Below are positions 20,129 through 38,189 of a DNA stretch of 64,000 nt, in pieces. Made by a program: the position numbers and the translations under genes. The number at the start of each line of letters is the position of its first letter. The first letter of the stretch is position 1. The DNA is from Littorina saxatilis (lineage: Eukaryota; Mollusca; Gastropoda; Littorinimorpha; Littorinidae): NCBI RefSeq assembly GCF_037325665.1, contig NC_090250.1, positions 25,106,646 through 25,170,645 on the forward strand, read 5' to 3'. The notes beneath the pieces are model-generated. The model worked only from the letters and a program-made list of their open reading frames with translations. It searched no databases and was not told the origin of the DNA.

Positions 20129-20130
20129 CG

Positions 20131-22130
20131 CGCTCGAAAAAATTTTTTATTTTTTTAAAAATTTTTTTTTAACCATAATAGGTTTGAAAATGTTCCTACA
20201 AATGTGAGTATACTCCAGCATGAGTGCCGCACCTACTTCAGAATAGTTTTGAGAACCAATGTAGGTCATTGCATCGGTTTAAGGCACCATTTTGTTCTCT
20301 CCAGACCGTTTGTTTTAACCGGTTTTCCGGTGGGAGCGGTACTTTTAAAATGTGCTGTGACCAAACGTTTTATAATTGTACATTTACTCACTTTCTAAAT
20401 TCGTCACCTGTTTGTTTTTCTCAGAACATCCACACACACACACACACACACACAAAACCCAACCCGTCTAAGAATGTAGAAGCAGAGCACTGAACAACGT
20501 TTTCACAACAATGGTAAAAAGATAAGCTATGGAAGGTACATGTGACGTCTGCTCGTGTTTCAGAAAATATGTGAACTGTGAAGAACATTCACAAAAGATT
20601 GGAGAACATGAAGAAGAAGAACAAGGCAGAGTCTTTGTTACACGGGGAGAAAAATGATAACTGGAGCAATGTGAATTCTTGGAAATGATCTCTTCAGCGA
20701 CACACATTCTTACGCGTATGCTCGTCAGCACACAGGGAACATTGACAATACACAAAAAGATAGTAGCAAATAGCAAACAAAACACCAACAAATGTGTTCA
20801 CCTAGCCTCATCTTCACCAGCTGAATCAGTTGAATAAACTGACAGAAGACTACTCCTGTAATTCTAAAACGCGACCTTTATTTTCACGACGTTTTAAAAG
20901 CTCCTTGTGAAGGAAATCACGAATAACACTAACAGGCAAAGTTTGACAGTGATATCCTCCACGCTTTTAGAAGCGCTAACCAGAGATCCAGCGTGACATA
21001 GCGAAGTGTGGTGCACCATAGTCTATGGGTGCACGGACTGTGAATTCAGCTCACTGACCGAAGAGAGTTGACGTTGTAAATCGCAACGAAGATATCGTTA
21101 CACTTAACCACTGTCCGGGGACAGAGAGGGGTTGTCACAGTAATCGACCGGGAGAAAGTAAGCCCGAGTAAAGCACTTAACAGGTAAATGGAATAAGCAT
21201 TTGAATATCGCTAGTGTTTATCGCATAAGTGAATCGACTAACACTGTAAAGTGTAAACATAGCAGACAGATATCTAAGACAAGATGTCCGCTATTTATGT
21301 TGTGCAGTGCGTCATATAACCGGTCGGAAAGGAAGATAGTGTCCAGATGACAGTATGAAGGATCTGAGAAGCCGCCGAAGTATCATGCCTATAGACCCGC
21401 ATTGCTGAGATTCGACGGGATTTCGAGAAGCTAGTGCAAGGTTATGGTTGTCCGTATAGTTGGACCATAGAAGTCACAGGGCGATAGAAACTGAGTAGAC
21501 CGAGGTCGCCAGTAGAAGGAATTAGTATTCAGATACATTTCCTAGTGAACGGCTATAGACGCTGTGTAATTCTGTGTATGAACAGAGTTAAAATATGTCT
21601 ATAAGATCTTAATTACTTAAGATATAATGAGTGTTTAGTAGTCAGAGCAGACGGTGATTTGAGTCTGCCGGATTATGAACTGTAACTGTTTTTTCTGATT
21701 ACACACGAGCCGTGAGTCGATACCAGTAAAGTAGATATCGTGTGCCTGTGAGTTCACGGACTGTTTGTGTATTTCTCTACATAAGTGAAGGGTAGAGGGT
21801 TTTGTTAGTGCAATTGTGTACGAGATTGTAATCTTGCTTTGTTTTTGCATCCAAACCTGTGAGTACCTGATTTTTTGAATACCTAACATTTATGTTCATG
21901 ATTGTGTGTATTCGTGTGTATGTTGTCATAGCTGAATAATACAGTGGAGGGAACCTACATTTGGAGTTGTGTTTGATTCCTGTATGACAGCATATTAGCT
22001 CATTTGCATTCATTCACACTCCTCAATGTCTTCAAATGTAGTACGCTTTGACTGCTGTCCATGCTCCAAAACCCCAAACACATCCTCTCTGCATCTCGGA
22101 TCTGACGGCAATGATTTGGCGACTGTGGTC
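20131..22130. other. unassigned intergenic block
   Basis: A (CA)n tract at 20431-20453. From about 20820 to 22010 base composition is more even than in the neighbours and there is no long frame. A short hairpin GTGCACCATAG/CTATGGGTGCAC lies at about 21011-21035. No similarity was recognised. Confidence 0.35.
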
Positions 22131-22188
22131 AATTCTTGGCCTTTGACTGTGCCCTGAACAGTATCATCAGTCGGGCCAGAGATCTCTT

Positions 22189-22903
22189 GCTACAGTATCT
22201 CTTGTCGGGCCTCCTCATTCAGTCTCTTCCTCTCCATGAAACAACCGAGCAGGAACAGCGCCGGGTTGACCGCTGCCTTGAGTGGAATGACCAACACAGC
22301 AACGACCATTGCAAGACCTCCCTCCCAACACCCGCCACGCCCAGTGACGACAGTAGTCCCGTCACACCGATCCCGACCCAGCAGATGACGTCAGTGATCA
22401 CCATCGTCATCACACGTCGTGCTGACATCATGTCCTGTGATCGTGGGCTGATGCTGGCCATGACGTATTGCGAGCAGACCTCTCTGTACACGAGAGCCTG
22501 GCAGACAGGGGTGGCGAGGGCAAGGAGAGTGTTGAGCACCACGAGCACGAGGAAAGTTTCACCGCCCATCCCGTCACTGAGCGAAGGCAACACAGAGCAA
22601 ATGTTCGTCCCTGTGTAGATCTCTGTCCCGGATATCCCAGGTAACTAAGGCAACGCAGCCAAGCCGAGGGCGATGAGCCAAGAAACACAACAGGCTGCAC
22701 CAGCTGAGCAGTCTCTTCTGAAACCGGCCGGAAGAGGAACACAAGGCCAAGAACATGTCCAGCCCGACGAGAAAGGTGAAGAAAGAGGAGGCTTCCGTGG
22801 CCGCCAAGGAAAGACAACCGGCCGTGCTACACGCGAAACTTTTCACCCACCTCTCCTCATGCAGTAAAAAGTCACCGCGAAAACGCGAATCGGCCCACAG
22901 CAA
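22189..22903 (-). pseudogene. LGR/RXFP (relaxin-receptor-type) GPCR remnant, TM3-TM7
   Basis: Read on the minus strand from 22903: RFRGDFLLHEERWVKSFACS then AGCLSLAATEASSFFTFL (extracellular loop 1 to TM3; compare RXFP1 FRGEYNKHAQLWMES and STEVSVLLLTFLTLE), TM4 CCVSWLIALGLAALP, TM5 GETFLVLVVLNTLLALA, TM6 RRVMTMVITDVICWVGIGVT, and TM7 AVLVIPLKAAVNPALFLLGC (NPxxY replaced by NPALF). These lie in three frames: one stop after TM4 and at least two frame changes (between TM3 and TM4, and between TM6 and TM7 near 22310-22330). No introns interrupt it, so it may be a retrocopy or one large exon. It appears non-functional. Relaxin-type receptors are Gs-coupled plasma-membrane receptors with leucine-rich repeats upstream, not seen here. 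Confidence 0.75.
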
Positions 22904-23301
22904 TGATCAGTTGGTACAGACTCCTGGGCCTGCTGGCCAGAGGGGACGTTCCTATCCCTGGCAAGGTCAACGTGGCTTTGGCCATCTTCGTGCTGCTGCT
23001 CAACTCGGCGCTCAACCCCTTCCTCTGCACCTTCAACATGATGGTGGAGAAGCGGAGGAAGCGAGAAGAGAGGCGACTGCTGGAGTGGCTGGAGAAGAAC
23101 GGCGATGATCCGTTGGCAGCATCCACAGCAAGGACTTCAGTGTCCAGGTCAGTGGAGAGGACCGGGGACGAAGCGTGTGGGGCGAGTGACGACAGAAATG
23201 ACGCCGCTCTCCGCTGTTTGAGCACAGCCCTAGAGTCACAGCTCGTCTCCTGTGACGAGGTTCGCTCTTTCCTGTCCACAATGCGGGCCCGTGCTGACTG
23301 A
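22902..23301 (+). pseudogene. second LGR/RXFP-type GPCR fragment: TM7 and C-terminal tail
   Basis: A 132-residue open frame: ISWYRLLGLLARGDVPIPGK then VNVALAIFVLLLNSALNPFL (compare RXFP1 [29 protein letters not shown]), followed by a basic cytoplasmic tail EKRRKREERRLLEWLEKNG and an acidic/serine tail ending at TGA 23299-23301. It starts right after CCCACAG, which could be a splice acceptor, so it might be the last exon of a + strand receptor. No upstream exons were found, and the preceding DNA is the opposite-strand GPCR remnant. The frame is intact, unlike its neighbour; it may be an orphaned exon or an inverted duplicate. Confidence 0.6.
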
Positions 23302-23373
23302 TAACAGATGATGGCTTTGGAGTCAAGCCTTTAGAGCTGAGCAGAATCCTTTGTGGGCATCCTGCACTTCTAC

Positions 23374-23462
23374 AAACACACGCACACATAAACACACACA
23401 CACAAACACACATACACACGCACGCACGCACCCACGCACGCGCACACACTAACACACACACA

Positions 23463-23532
<70 letters not shown>
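23374..23532. repeat. CA microsatellite
   Basis: Imperfect (CA)n with CGCA interruptions, just downstream of the GPCR fragment. Confidence 0.95.
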
Positions 23533-23533
<1 letters not shown>

Positions 23534-24004
23534 ACCAACCCCTGTTTTGCCCTGGGGAATCATAACACACTGCATAGCAATGAAACGTTGCTTTAGATGG
23601 CCTGAAAGAAAACAACACTATTTTCGGGATGAACACCGAGAAAAGAATATTGCACACTTATTTGCAGTTTAATTTCTCAGTATATACGCTGCGACTTTTA
23701 TAAAAAAAAAAGTTAAAAAAAGGAGCATTTTTGGGGACTTTTTATCTCACTTTTCGAATTGAAGATTATTTTGTTGCAGGGGTTTAGATCGTTGGGCACA
23801 TTTTAAGAGCTCATGATGTAACAGAACCAATGGTATACCTTAATTTGCGTGAAACGAATGGTTTTCTGATTCGTTGTCTTAGAAAGAACCAAATATATTG
23901 TATTTCTCCTCCAAAATCTGAAGTATTTAAGTTTAAACTACCCAAGGTATGAGTGCAGTAAAAAAAAAATCCTGTTTTTTTCCCCAGGTTTTTTTTCAGA
24001 TAGA

Positions 24005-24480
24005 CTGGGAATCGAGACGAGGGTGAGGATGTATGTATGTGTGTGCGAGCACAGCGATTCTAAGAAAACTGCTCGACAGATGTTCAAGATTGTGCATTCT
24101 TCCAGATAATATCCTCAGGGTTTTTTCTCCAGTTTTCTCAATAACTGTCTTTGTTGACGTCATATCCGGCTTTTTAAAAGAAGTTGAGGCCGCACTGTGG
24201 CGACCTCATTTTTCAATTATACTTGATAAAAATGTTGATCAAACCATCTTTGACCCGGGCCGGAGTGTGGGATTGCATTTGAGTTTGGAAGATAGAAAAA
24301 ACATTTTACTTAATTTTCTGATTCAAATTAAAGATTAAATAACAGATTCAAAATTGATTGCATTGTATTCTCATCATTACCTGAATCCAAAAATATCAGT
24401 ACAGATTAGTCATGTTTATTCTGAAAATGTGCTCAAAATGAAAGAACATTGGTTCGCATGCTTTGCGGAGACAAGCACGA
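24005..24480 (-). mobile_element. old, divergent Helentron/HINE-like repeat
   Basis: Shares GGGAATCGAGACGAGGGT, GACGTCATATCCGGCTTTTT and the GGATTGCATTT block with 15763-16640, but is diverged and lacks both ends. Confidence 0.55.
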
Positions 24481-24672
24481 CCAGTCTCGGCTTTCGGGTT
24501 TCTGCTAGCCAAGCCTCACTAGTCTCATGATGGCTGATCCCGTGTTTTCAGTATTGAACTTTTAGTTTCAGCCCGACATCAGATTGACTTAATGATTTGA
24601 TATCGCTTCACGCTTGTCTTTGTACTCATTATCATAAAATCCATTATTTTGATTTAGATTGAGTACCTATTT

Positions 24673-24991
24673 ACACCCCCGGTATAGGGGTGTGTATAGG
24701 TTTCGGTCGATGTGTTTGTTTGTTTGTGTGTTTGTGTTCGCATATAGATCTCAAGAATGAACGGACCGATCGTCACCAAACTTGGTGAACAGGTTCTATA
24801 CATTCCTGAGACGACAGTCCTTACAAAAATTGGGACCAGTCAAACACACGGTTAGGGAGTTATTGGTGGATTAAAATTATACAAGGACTTATAGAGGGAC
24901 ATCTTAATGGTCAAAGGGAAATAACCATTCTCACTCAGTCACTGCCACCAACTGGGAAGGTTATTTCCCTTTGACGGGGGTGTTTTTCCTA
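24673..24991. mobile_element. short inverted-end repeat (ACACCCCCG ends)
   Basis: ACACCCCCG at the left and CGGGGGTGT at the right, with an internal TGTTTGTTTG stretch and inverted AAAGGGAAATAACC / GGTTATTTCCCTTT blocks. No ORF. Family not assigned. Confidence 0.5.
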
Positions 24992-25177
24992 CCTCGGAGG
25001 AATTTCTTTTTAAGTATGCAAACACAACACATTCCTCCTGCTGAGAATGCACAGCCAAGCTACAGTTGTGCGTATGCAAGTTGAGGAACCTCGACAGTAT
25101 GAGCGACCACAGGAACTGGTATCAGAGCTACGCCATTGTGCAGGACAGTACCAGTGGGTTTTCTAACATTGTTTTCT

Positions 25178-25652
25178 GCCAGGGAATTGACCAAGAAGTC
25201 GACGGGCGTTTCCTGAAAGCATATTTATCATTTACTGTCAGGTAATTGACCAAGAAGCAAACAGCCGTTTCCTGAAAGCATATTTATCATTTCCTGTCAA
25301 GAAATTGAACAAGAAGCAGACAGCCGTTTCCTGAAAGCATATTTATCATTTCCTGTCATGTAATTGACCAAGAAGTAGACAGCCGTTTCCTGAAAGCATA
25401 TTTATCATTTCCTGTCATGTAATTGACCAAGAAGTAGACAGCCGTTTCCTGAAAGCATATTTATCATTTACTGTCATGTAATTGACCAAGAAGCAGACAG
25501 CCGATTCCTGAAAGCATATTTATCATTTCCTGTCATGAAATTGACCAAGAAGTAGACAGCCGTTTCCTGAAAGCATATTTATCATTTCCTCTCATGTAAT
25601 TGACCGAGAAGCCAAAGACCGTGTCCTCAAAGTATATTCATCAATCACTCCT
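25178..25652 (+). repeat. 59-bp tandem repeat, about 8 copies
   Basis: The period is visible as CCAAGAAG at 25191, 25250, 25309 (variant), 25368, 25427, 25486 and 25545, with a degenerate last copy near 25604. Each unit contains CCGTTTCCTGAAAGCATATT. The outer copies are the most diverged. Confidence 0.9.
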
Positions 25653-25924
25653 GGCATATTTTCTTCTTCGTCATCTTCGAACGAGACCGCTTTATTGGTG
25701 GACGGCCAAGAACCTTTTCAGTGCCGAGCACCTCGGGAGTCAATGCTGTCGGGGAAAAATTTGCTAAGCATTCCTTACTACAGTAATTGACTCATCTCCG
25801 AGAGTTTTTACAAATTTGTTTTGAAACTTGGACTGACTAGGTCTGAAAAGCTTGAGAGGACATTTTGCGAAGCACTCCTTGACACCTGTCCATGTAAGGG
25901 CATTGTTTCCGACTGTGTCGTGAT

Positions 25925-26175
25925 TGTTTGTTTGTTTGTTTGTTTGTTTGCTTAACGCCCAGCCGACCACGAAGGGCCATATCAGGGCGGTGCTGCTTTG
26001 ACATATAACGTGCGCCACACAAGACAGAAGTCGCAGCACAGGCTTCATGTACGCCAGGCGGAGCAGCCACTAGATTGCCAAATTTAAAGTCTTAGGTATG
26101 ACCCGGCCGGGGTTCGAACCCACGACCTCCCGATCACGGGGCAGACGCCTTACCACCAGGCCAACCGTGCCGGTC
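25925..26175 (-). mobile_element. tRNA-derived SINE, family A, internally deleted
   Basis: Reverse copy with (GTTT)n tail and tRNA-like head (ACCGTGCCGG end). It lacks the block between CAGGCTTCATGT and the CCAGGCGGAGC motif that other copies have. Confidence 0.85.
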
Positions 26176-26254
26176 TTTCGTGATTGTTTCCCAAGTGCAC
26201 TCTTAAAAATCAGCAAAAATAAGTAATCAATAAATTGTTAATCTCTCTCTCTCT

Positions 26255-26279
26255 TCATCACCATCATCATCATCATGGC

Positions 26280-26325
<46 letters not shown>

Positions 26326-26368
26326 GTCGTCGTCGTCGTCGTCGTCGTCATCATCGTCATCATTATCA
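26255..26368. repeat. ATC/GTC trinucleotide microsatellite
   Basis: (CAT)n changing to (CGT)n, giving His, Ile/Val or Met open frames that are artefacts. Confidence 0.95.
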
Positions 26369-26562
26369 GTCGGGGCGTGGTGGCAGAAGAGACAGTACAG
26401 GAAAACTCATCTGTGTCCATTCTTTCACGGTGTTGGACCAGCTCTTCCGTTGCCTACCGTGTCTTCATCATCCTCCGACGACACAGTAGCGATGGTAAGA
26501 CTAAACAGGGCGTGGAAGAGAAACATCAGCTTTCAAATCTCTTCGGGTCTATAGTACCCAAT

Positions 26563-26700
26563 ATTGACGGACTGTGTGATGATATCTTCTGCTATGGTCT
26601 GTTGAGACAGTGATATCAAAATCGAGACCGGAGGTCGAGATTTTGATATCACTGTCGAAACAGACCAATGGCAGAAGATATCATCACACAGTCAGTCAAT
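26563..26700. repeat. 138-bp perfect-type hairpin
   Basis: The arms begin ATTGACGGACTGTGTGATGA and end with its complement, with a few mismatches and almost no loop (centre near 26630). A related small palindrome with TCGTCGATATC motifs follows at 26981-27026. Confidence 0.85.
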
Positions 26701-26719
26701 GTTAGATATATTGCTAATT

Positions 26720-28354
26720 CTCTGGACATTTTGTATTTTCTGTAAAGAAATTACAAAAGTATTTGTCTCAGTTTTGGCTGTTCCATATTCCTCCCTCTGA
26801 TTATTATTTCTTTTTGTTCACTCTTTTCTTGTACTTTTCAGTATTTTAAAATGTCTTTCCTTTCAAAAAGTCTTTAGTCACTTGCTCAACTAAATTCTGG
26901 GATAATTACATTTTCATATATATTTGTTTGTTTTTAAATTTAGGTGTTTTTGTTTTTGAAGTGGGGAAGCAATAAAGAGGTCGTCGATATCAAAACTGAT
27001 ATCGACGGAAATGTCGTCGATATCACTTTTGCACTGAGCTCAGTTTTGCCCAATTGACCAATGGAAATCCACGTAACATATGAAATAGCAATATTCGTCT
27101 TTATTCTGCTATACGGCTGCGAGACATATAATAGACACCGCTGGCCGACGATGAACGAAGAATCTTGACATTGGAGACCAAGTGCCTGAGGAAACTGCTT
27201 CGTATATCATACGGAGAGCATAAGAGCAGTGACTATGTTCGGAGCTTGGCGAAGAGCATCGTGGGCCCCCCAGAACCTCTTCGGTTTTGTTTTGATCTAC
27301 CAGTCAGCCAGGCAGTCACTTGCTGTTTTTTGTGAGCGTGGTTACCCAACAGTCAACGGCTGTTTCCTGTGATGTGTCAATGACATAGCCCGTGACTGTC
27401 TCTGGTGTTCTTGTTCACTTGGCACCTCTTCTCTGATCTAAACACGGCAGTCTAGGGACCATTCATGACCATTCACTTCAATCACTGTCATTGTTAAATA
27501 TTTTGTTAAATGTGTGTACGGGTAGCTGTAGGCATTTCCCGAGTGTAAGCGCATAGGAAAAGCAGCTTCTTTACCAACTTTTATCTTTCCTAATTTATGC
27601 TAGCCTTTGGTCATACGTGTGTGAATGTGTGTGCGTGTGTGTATGTGTGTGTGTGTCGTGTGTGTGTGTGTGTGTGTGTGTGCTTGTGTGTGTGTGTGTG
27701 TGTGCTTGTGTGTGTGTGTGTGTGTGACGGTGTGACTGTGTGTGTATGATAACGTGGGCGCGTGTTTGTGTGACAGTCCAAGCTGTCAGTCCAAACAAGA
27801 AAACAACGAAAGATATACATTTTATTGCAAACAATGTAATTCGGTCAAGAACTTATAACAAACCTGATTTTTGATTACACATTTATAAGACTTTTAGCAA
27901 TGCCGCATTGCACGCTGTTTCCCCCGTCGCGATATAACCTTCGTGGTTGAAAACGACGTTAAACACCAAATAAAGAAAAGAAAGAAACGCTGTTTCCGAC
28001 ATGGGAGCCACGTTTCTGTACAGGTACTGATAAATGTTCAGAATCGAACCAATTCACAGTTGTGGGCATGTTCACGGCCTACACACGCAGCAAAGCTTGC
28101 TGTGGTGAAAACAGGCCGAGTCATCTTTGGGGTATCGTGTTTTCATTTAAAAAAAAAAAAGATTGTACTTTTAGGCTTTTTTATCATTTTCATTATCCTT
28201 ATCATTCTTAGTATTCCTATTCTTCTTATTTTCTACACTAGTATCAGTTCATTTTATCTCCACTGCCGCCATGCGTGCTGGGGTTTAAGTGAGGCCGGGT
28301 CTTCAGGGGTGTACCGTGGGTCGTTTTTGTAATTTGTTCTTTCTTACTTGTGCT
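26720..28354. other. intergenic DNA with microsatellite and SINE fragment
   Basis: No gene recognised. A (GT)n tract lies at 27614-27728. A 3'-end fragment of the family C SINE-like repeat lies at 27912-27990 (CGCGATATAACCTTCGTGG to AAATAAAGAAAAG). Confidence 0.55.
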
Positions 28355-28496
28355 TTTAGGCCTATCATCATCATCCTCATCCTCATCATCATCATCCTCA
28401 TCATCATTATCATCATCATCATCATCATCAATCATCATCAATCATCAATCATCAATCATCAATCATCCATCATCATCATCATCATTATTATTCTGC
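28355..28496. repeat. ATC-rich microsatellite downstream of arylsulfatase
   Basis: (CAT)n with CCTCATCAT and CAATCAT variants, ending about 18 bp from the stop codon of the minus-strand arylsulfatase gene, so it lies in that gene's 3'UTR. Confidence 0.9.
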
Positions 28497-28513
28497 CCTA
28501 TTTCCACTTGATG

Positions 28514-35689
<7,176 letters not shown>

Positions 35690-36644
35690 GTTCGAGTGTC
35701 AAGTTTCAACTCGCTCTCAGTCCAAAAGGTTTTCCCCCCAGCAATTCAGGGAGGCTCGTAGACTGATGCCCGTCAAGGACAGTTGAAAGATACGCAATCT
35801 TCCAGAAGCGTGTTCAGGTGGGTTTTTTTTCCAGCAACTCGGGGAGTCTTATACACTCCGCACGTCGAGGAGAGTTCAAAACTACGCACACGTTCAAACG
35901 TTATTTTCCGAATTTCAAGAGAGTCTTGATACGTGCACGTTGTCGTTGATGAAAGTTGAAAAAGACGAAGCGAATACCAGCCTACATGTAAATTATGTAA
36001 TTGTCAGTGCGCAAAATCCTACATTTCTTGACCTCGTGCTGATAGTAGCCTAAAGATGATAGCCTACCTGTGACTCATCCTGACCTCAGGTCAAAATGAG
36101 TTCGGCTCATCTCTGGCGATAGCCGTGGAGCGAGAATTATCAGAATGACCTGTGACTATGATACTTTACATCATCTTTTGAACCCGCTGCGAGCTGGAAT
36201 GCACTAACATGATTATTTGGTGTTAAATGTTATCATAACAAAGCGGTAACTCTAGCAAGCATTGTTGCAATATCTTATCTCGGCTTAACCTTGCGGTGTA
36301 AAAAAGGCAACTTGACAGTACGGAACGTAATTACTCATTGATTCACTAATTGCAGTTAAATGTCCCAGCGCTTCAGTGAACACAGACAAACAGACGGAGA
36401 GACAGACAAAGACACAGCCTGACAGACTGACTCGCGGACGAATGGACAGTGGTCAGACAAATAAACATAACTTCTCTCATCTCGTAACTGAGCACACGGT
36501 CACACAGTCGATGCACACACCGGCTGACACACACACACACACACACACGCACGCACGCACACACACAAACTGACTGACTGGCAAAGACATACCGGGTGAC
36601 ACTGACAGGCACTGAGACACACACTGACACACCCCGGCACACAC

Positions 36645-36717
<73 letters not shown>

Positions 36718-36878
36718 ACCGTGACACACACGGGACAGTCCCGACACATTCAATGTCTAGATTTTCTACACTCATCATGTCAATCATATTCTGTGCTGTT
36801 GATTGAGCAGCCCAGGAGCTCGATCACTCGGTCCCGGCGTTTGAAGCCAGATATATGCGGCAAAGAGTGAGAGACACG
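35690..36878. promoter_or_regulatory. upstream region of arylsulfatase
   Basis: 5' flank of the minus-strand gene. A TATA-like GTGTATAAGACT (minus strand, about 35843-35854) lies roughly 155 bp before the ATG. 35735-35990 holds three imperfect copies of a block of about 80-97 bp (CCAGCAATTCAGGGAG / CCAGCAACTCGGGGAG / CGAATTTCAAGAGAG). CA-rich microsatellites fill 36520-36735. No CpG-island-like stretch was seen. Confidence 0.4.
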
Positions 36879-36887
36879 GCGTTATAT

Positions 36888-38180
36888 CCTCAGCGGATTA
36901 TGACTTTAGTTCAGTTGTTATTCTGCAGAAAAACAGAAATGCTCCAGAAAAAACGGGTTTTCTGCAGCATTTCTGAATAACTTGATGTCATCATCCGCCC
37001 AAGCATCTTTTTTTCTGCAGAAAAACATTTTACTGCAGTAAAATTGAAATAAAGAAAGCTGCAGTAAAACGGTGCTGGTTTTTTTTCTCAAGAAAAACTT
37101 CTTACATTTTTTTTGGCAGCATTTTGTACTTGCTTATTATAGTATTGGAGACGCGCACGGTCAAATCCCCCTCTGTTGAGAGATGGACTCGTCCAAAATT
37201 ACCGGCCGCGATACAAATCTGAGCACTATGACGATAAACTAACACGAGTAGAAAAATACACACATGAAGTAAAGGTAATGAAGGTGTCTGATGTGTTGTT
37301 GGGTCAATGAGGGCAGCAGATGCGCCAAAATCTGCTTGACCGACCCGACATTCCTTTGTTTGCTGACCGCCCTTCAGTCAGTGGGGCGACACACGGTGAC
37401 GAGCCAGTGTGTACCCTGCATGCTTCACGGAGGGGCCGTGCTGTTTATGGCTGTGTTCGACTCACCAGTTGATTGTCGTTCTGACCTAGCTCGGTTTTTG
37501 GAATATCAAAAGAATGCATAGTGTCGGCACGCGCATATCCCCCACACTTCACACACACACACACACACACACCATCGCCGCGCACACATACTTCAAGTCT
37601 GACACACACACACACCGTGACATGCACACATGCACATACACAATGTCTCACTCAGTGATAAACACATTAAAACGGCACACACACACACGCACACACGCTC
37701 ACACTCATACACACACATGTACTGTCAGAGGCGGAGAAATAACCGTCTGTATCAAAACTTTCACTTTGTGTTGTATCATTTGCACCGCCGGTAGCATATC
37801 ACACAGAAGACATTCCGAATGAATGAATGGGAGTGAATGACCACTGACACGCCTTCTGATTGGTCCAATGTGGAGCAAGCTATCATATCCCGGGGGGGGG
37901 GGGGGGGGGGGGACGGGTACAAACGCTACTCAGTTTACAAGATCGTTGGTTTTTCTCCAGAAAAACTGTCACAGATTATTCCGAAGAAAAAGTTAATCGC
38001 AATAATGCCGCAGAAAAACATGTAAACACTATCATGGCTGCAGAAAAACTGTTTTTCTGTAGAAACTGAAAAACGATGCTTCGGCGGATGATGACATTAT
38101 GCAGAAATGCTGCAGAAAAATCGTTTAATCTCCAGCATTTCTGCAGAATAACTGAATAAAGTCATAATCCGCTAAGGATA
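36888..38180. mobile_element. 1.3-kb long-inverted-repeat element (MULE-like)
   Basis: The left arm (about 36888-37090) and right arm (about 37945-38180) are inverted; ends CCTCAGCGGATTATGAC and GTCATAATCCGCTAAGG. A 9-bp direct repeat GCGTTATAT (36879-36887, 38181-38189) flanks it. A 9-bp duplication with long inverted repeats is typical of Mutator-like elements. The middle has CA tracts (37551-37720) and a G-run (37891-37912); no transposase. Confidence 0.7.
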
Positions 38181-38189
38181 GCGTTATAT

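Noticed and set aside
20820-22010. solo LTR-like block
   Set aside because: Even composition and a leader-like look, but I could not identify matching terminal sequence, target duplications or internal coding parts, so it is left unassigned.
22428-22903. separate minus-strand proteins
   Set aside because: These are pieces of the single shifted GPCR remnant, not independent genes.
25178-25652. CRISPR-like array of 59-bp period
   Set aside because: The whole 59 bp repeats; there are no unique spacers and no cas genes.
26235-26489. histidine-rich protein
   Set aside because: Translation of the (CAT)n/(CGT)n microsatellite.
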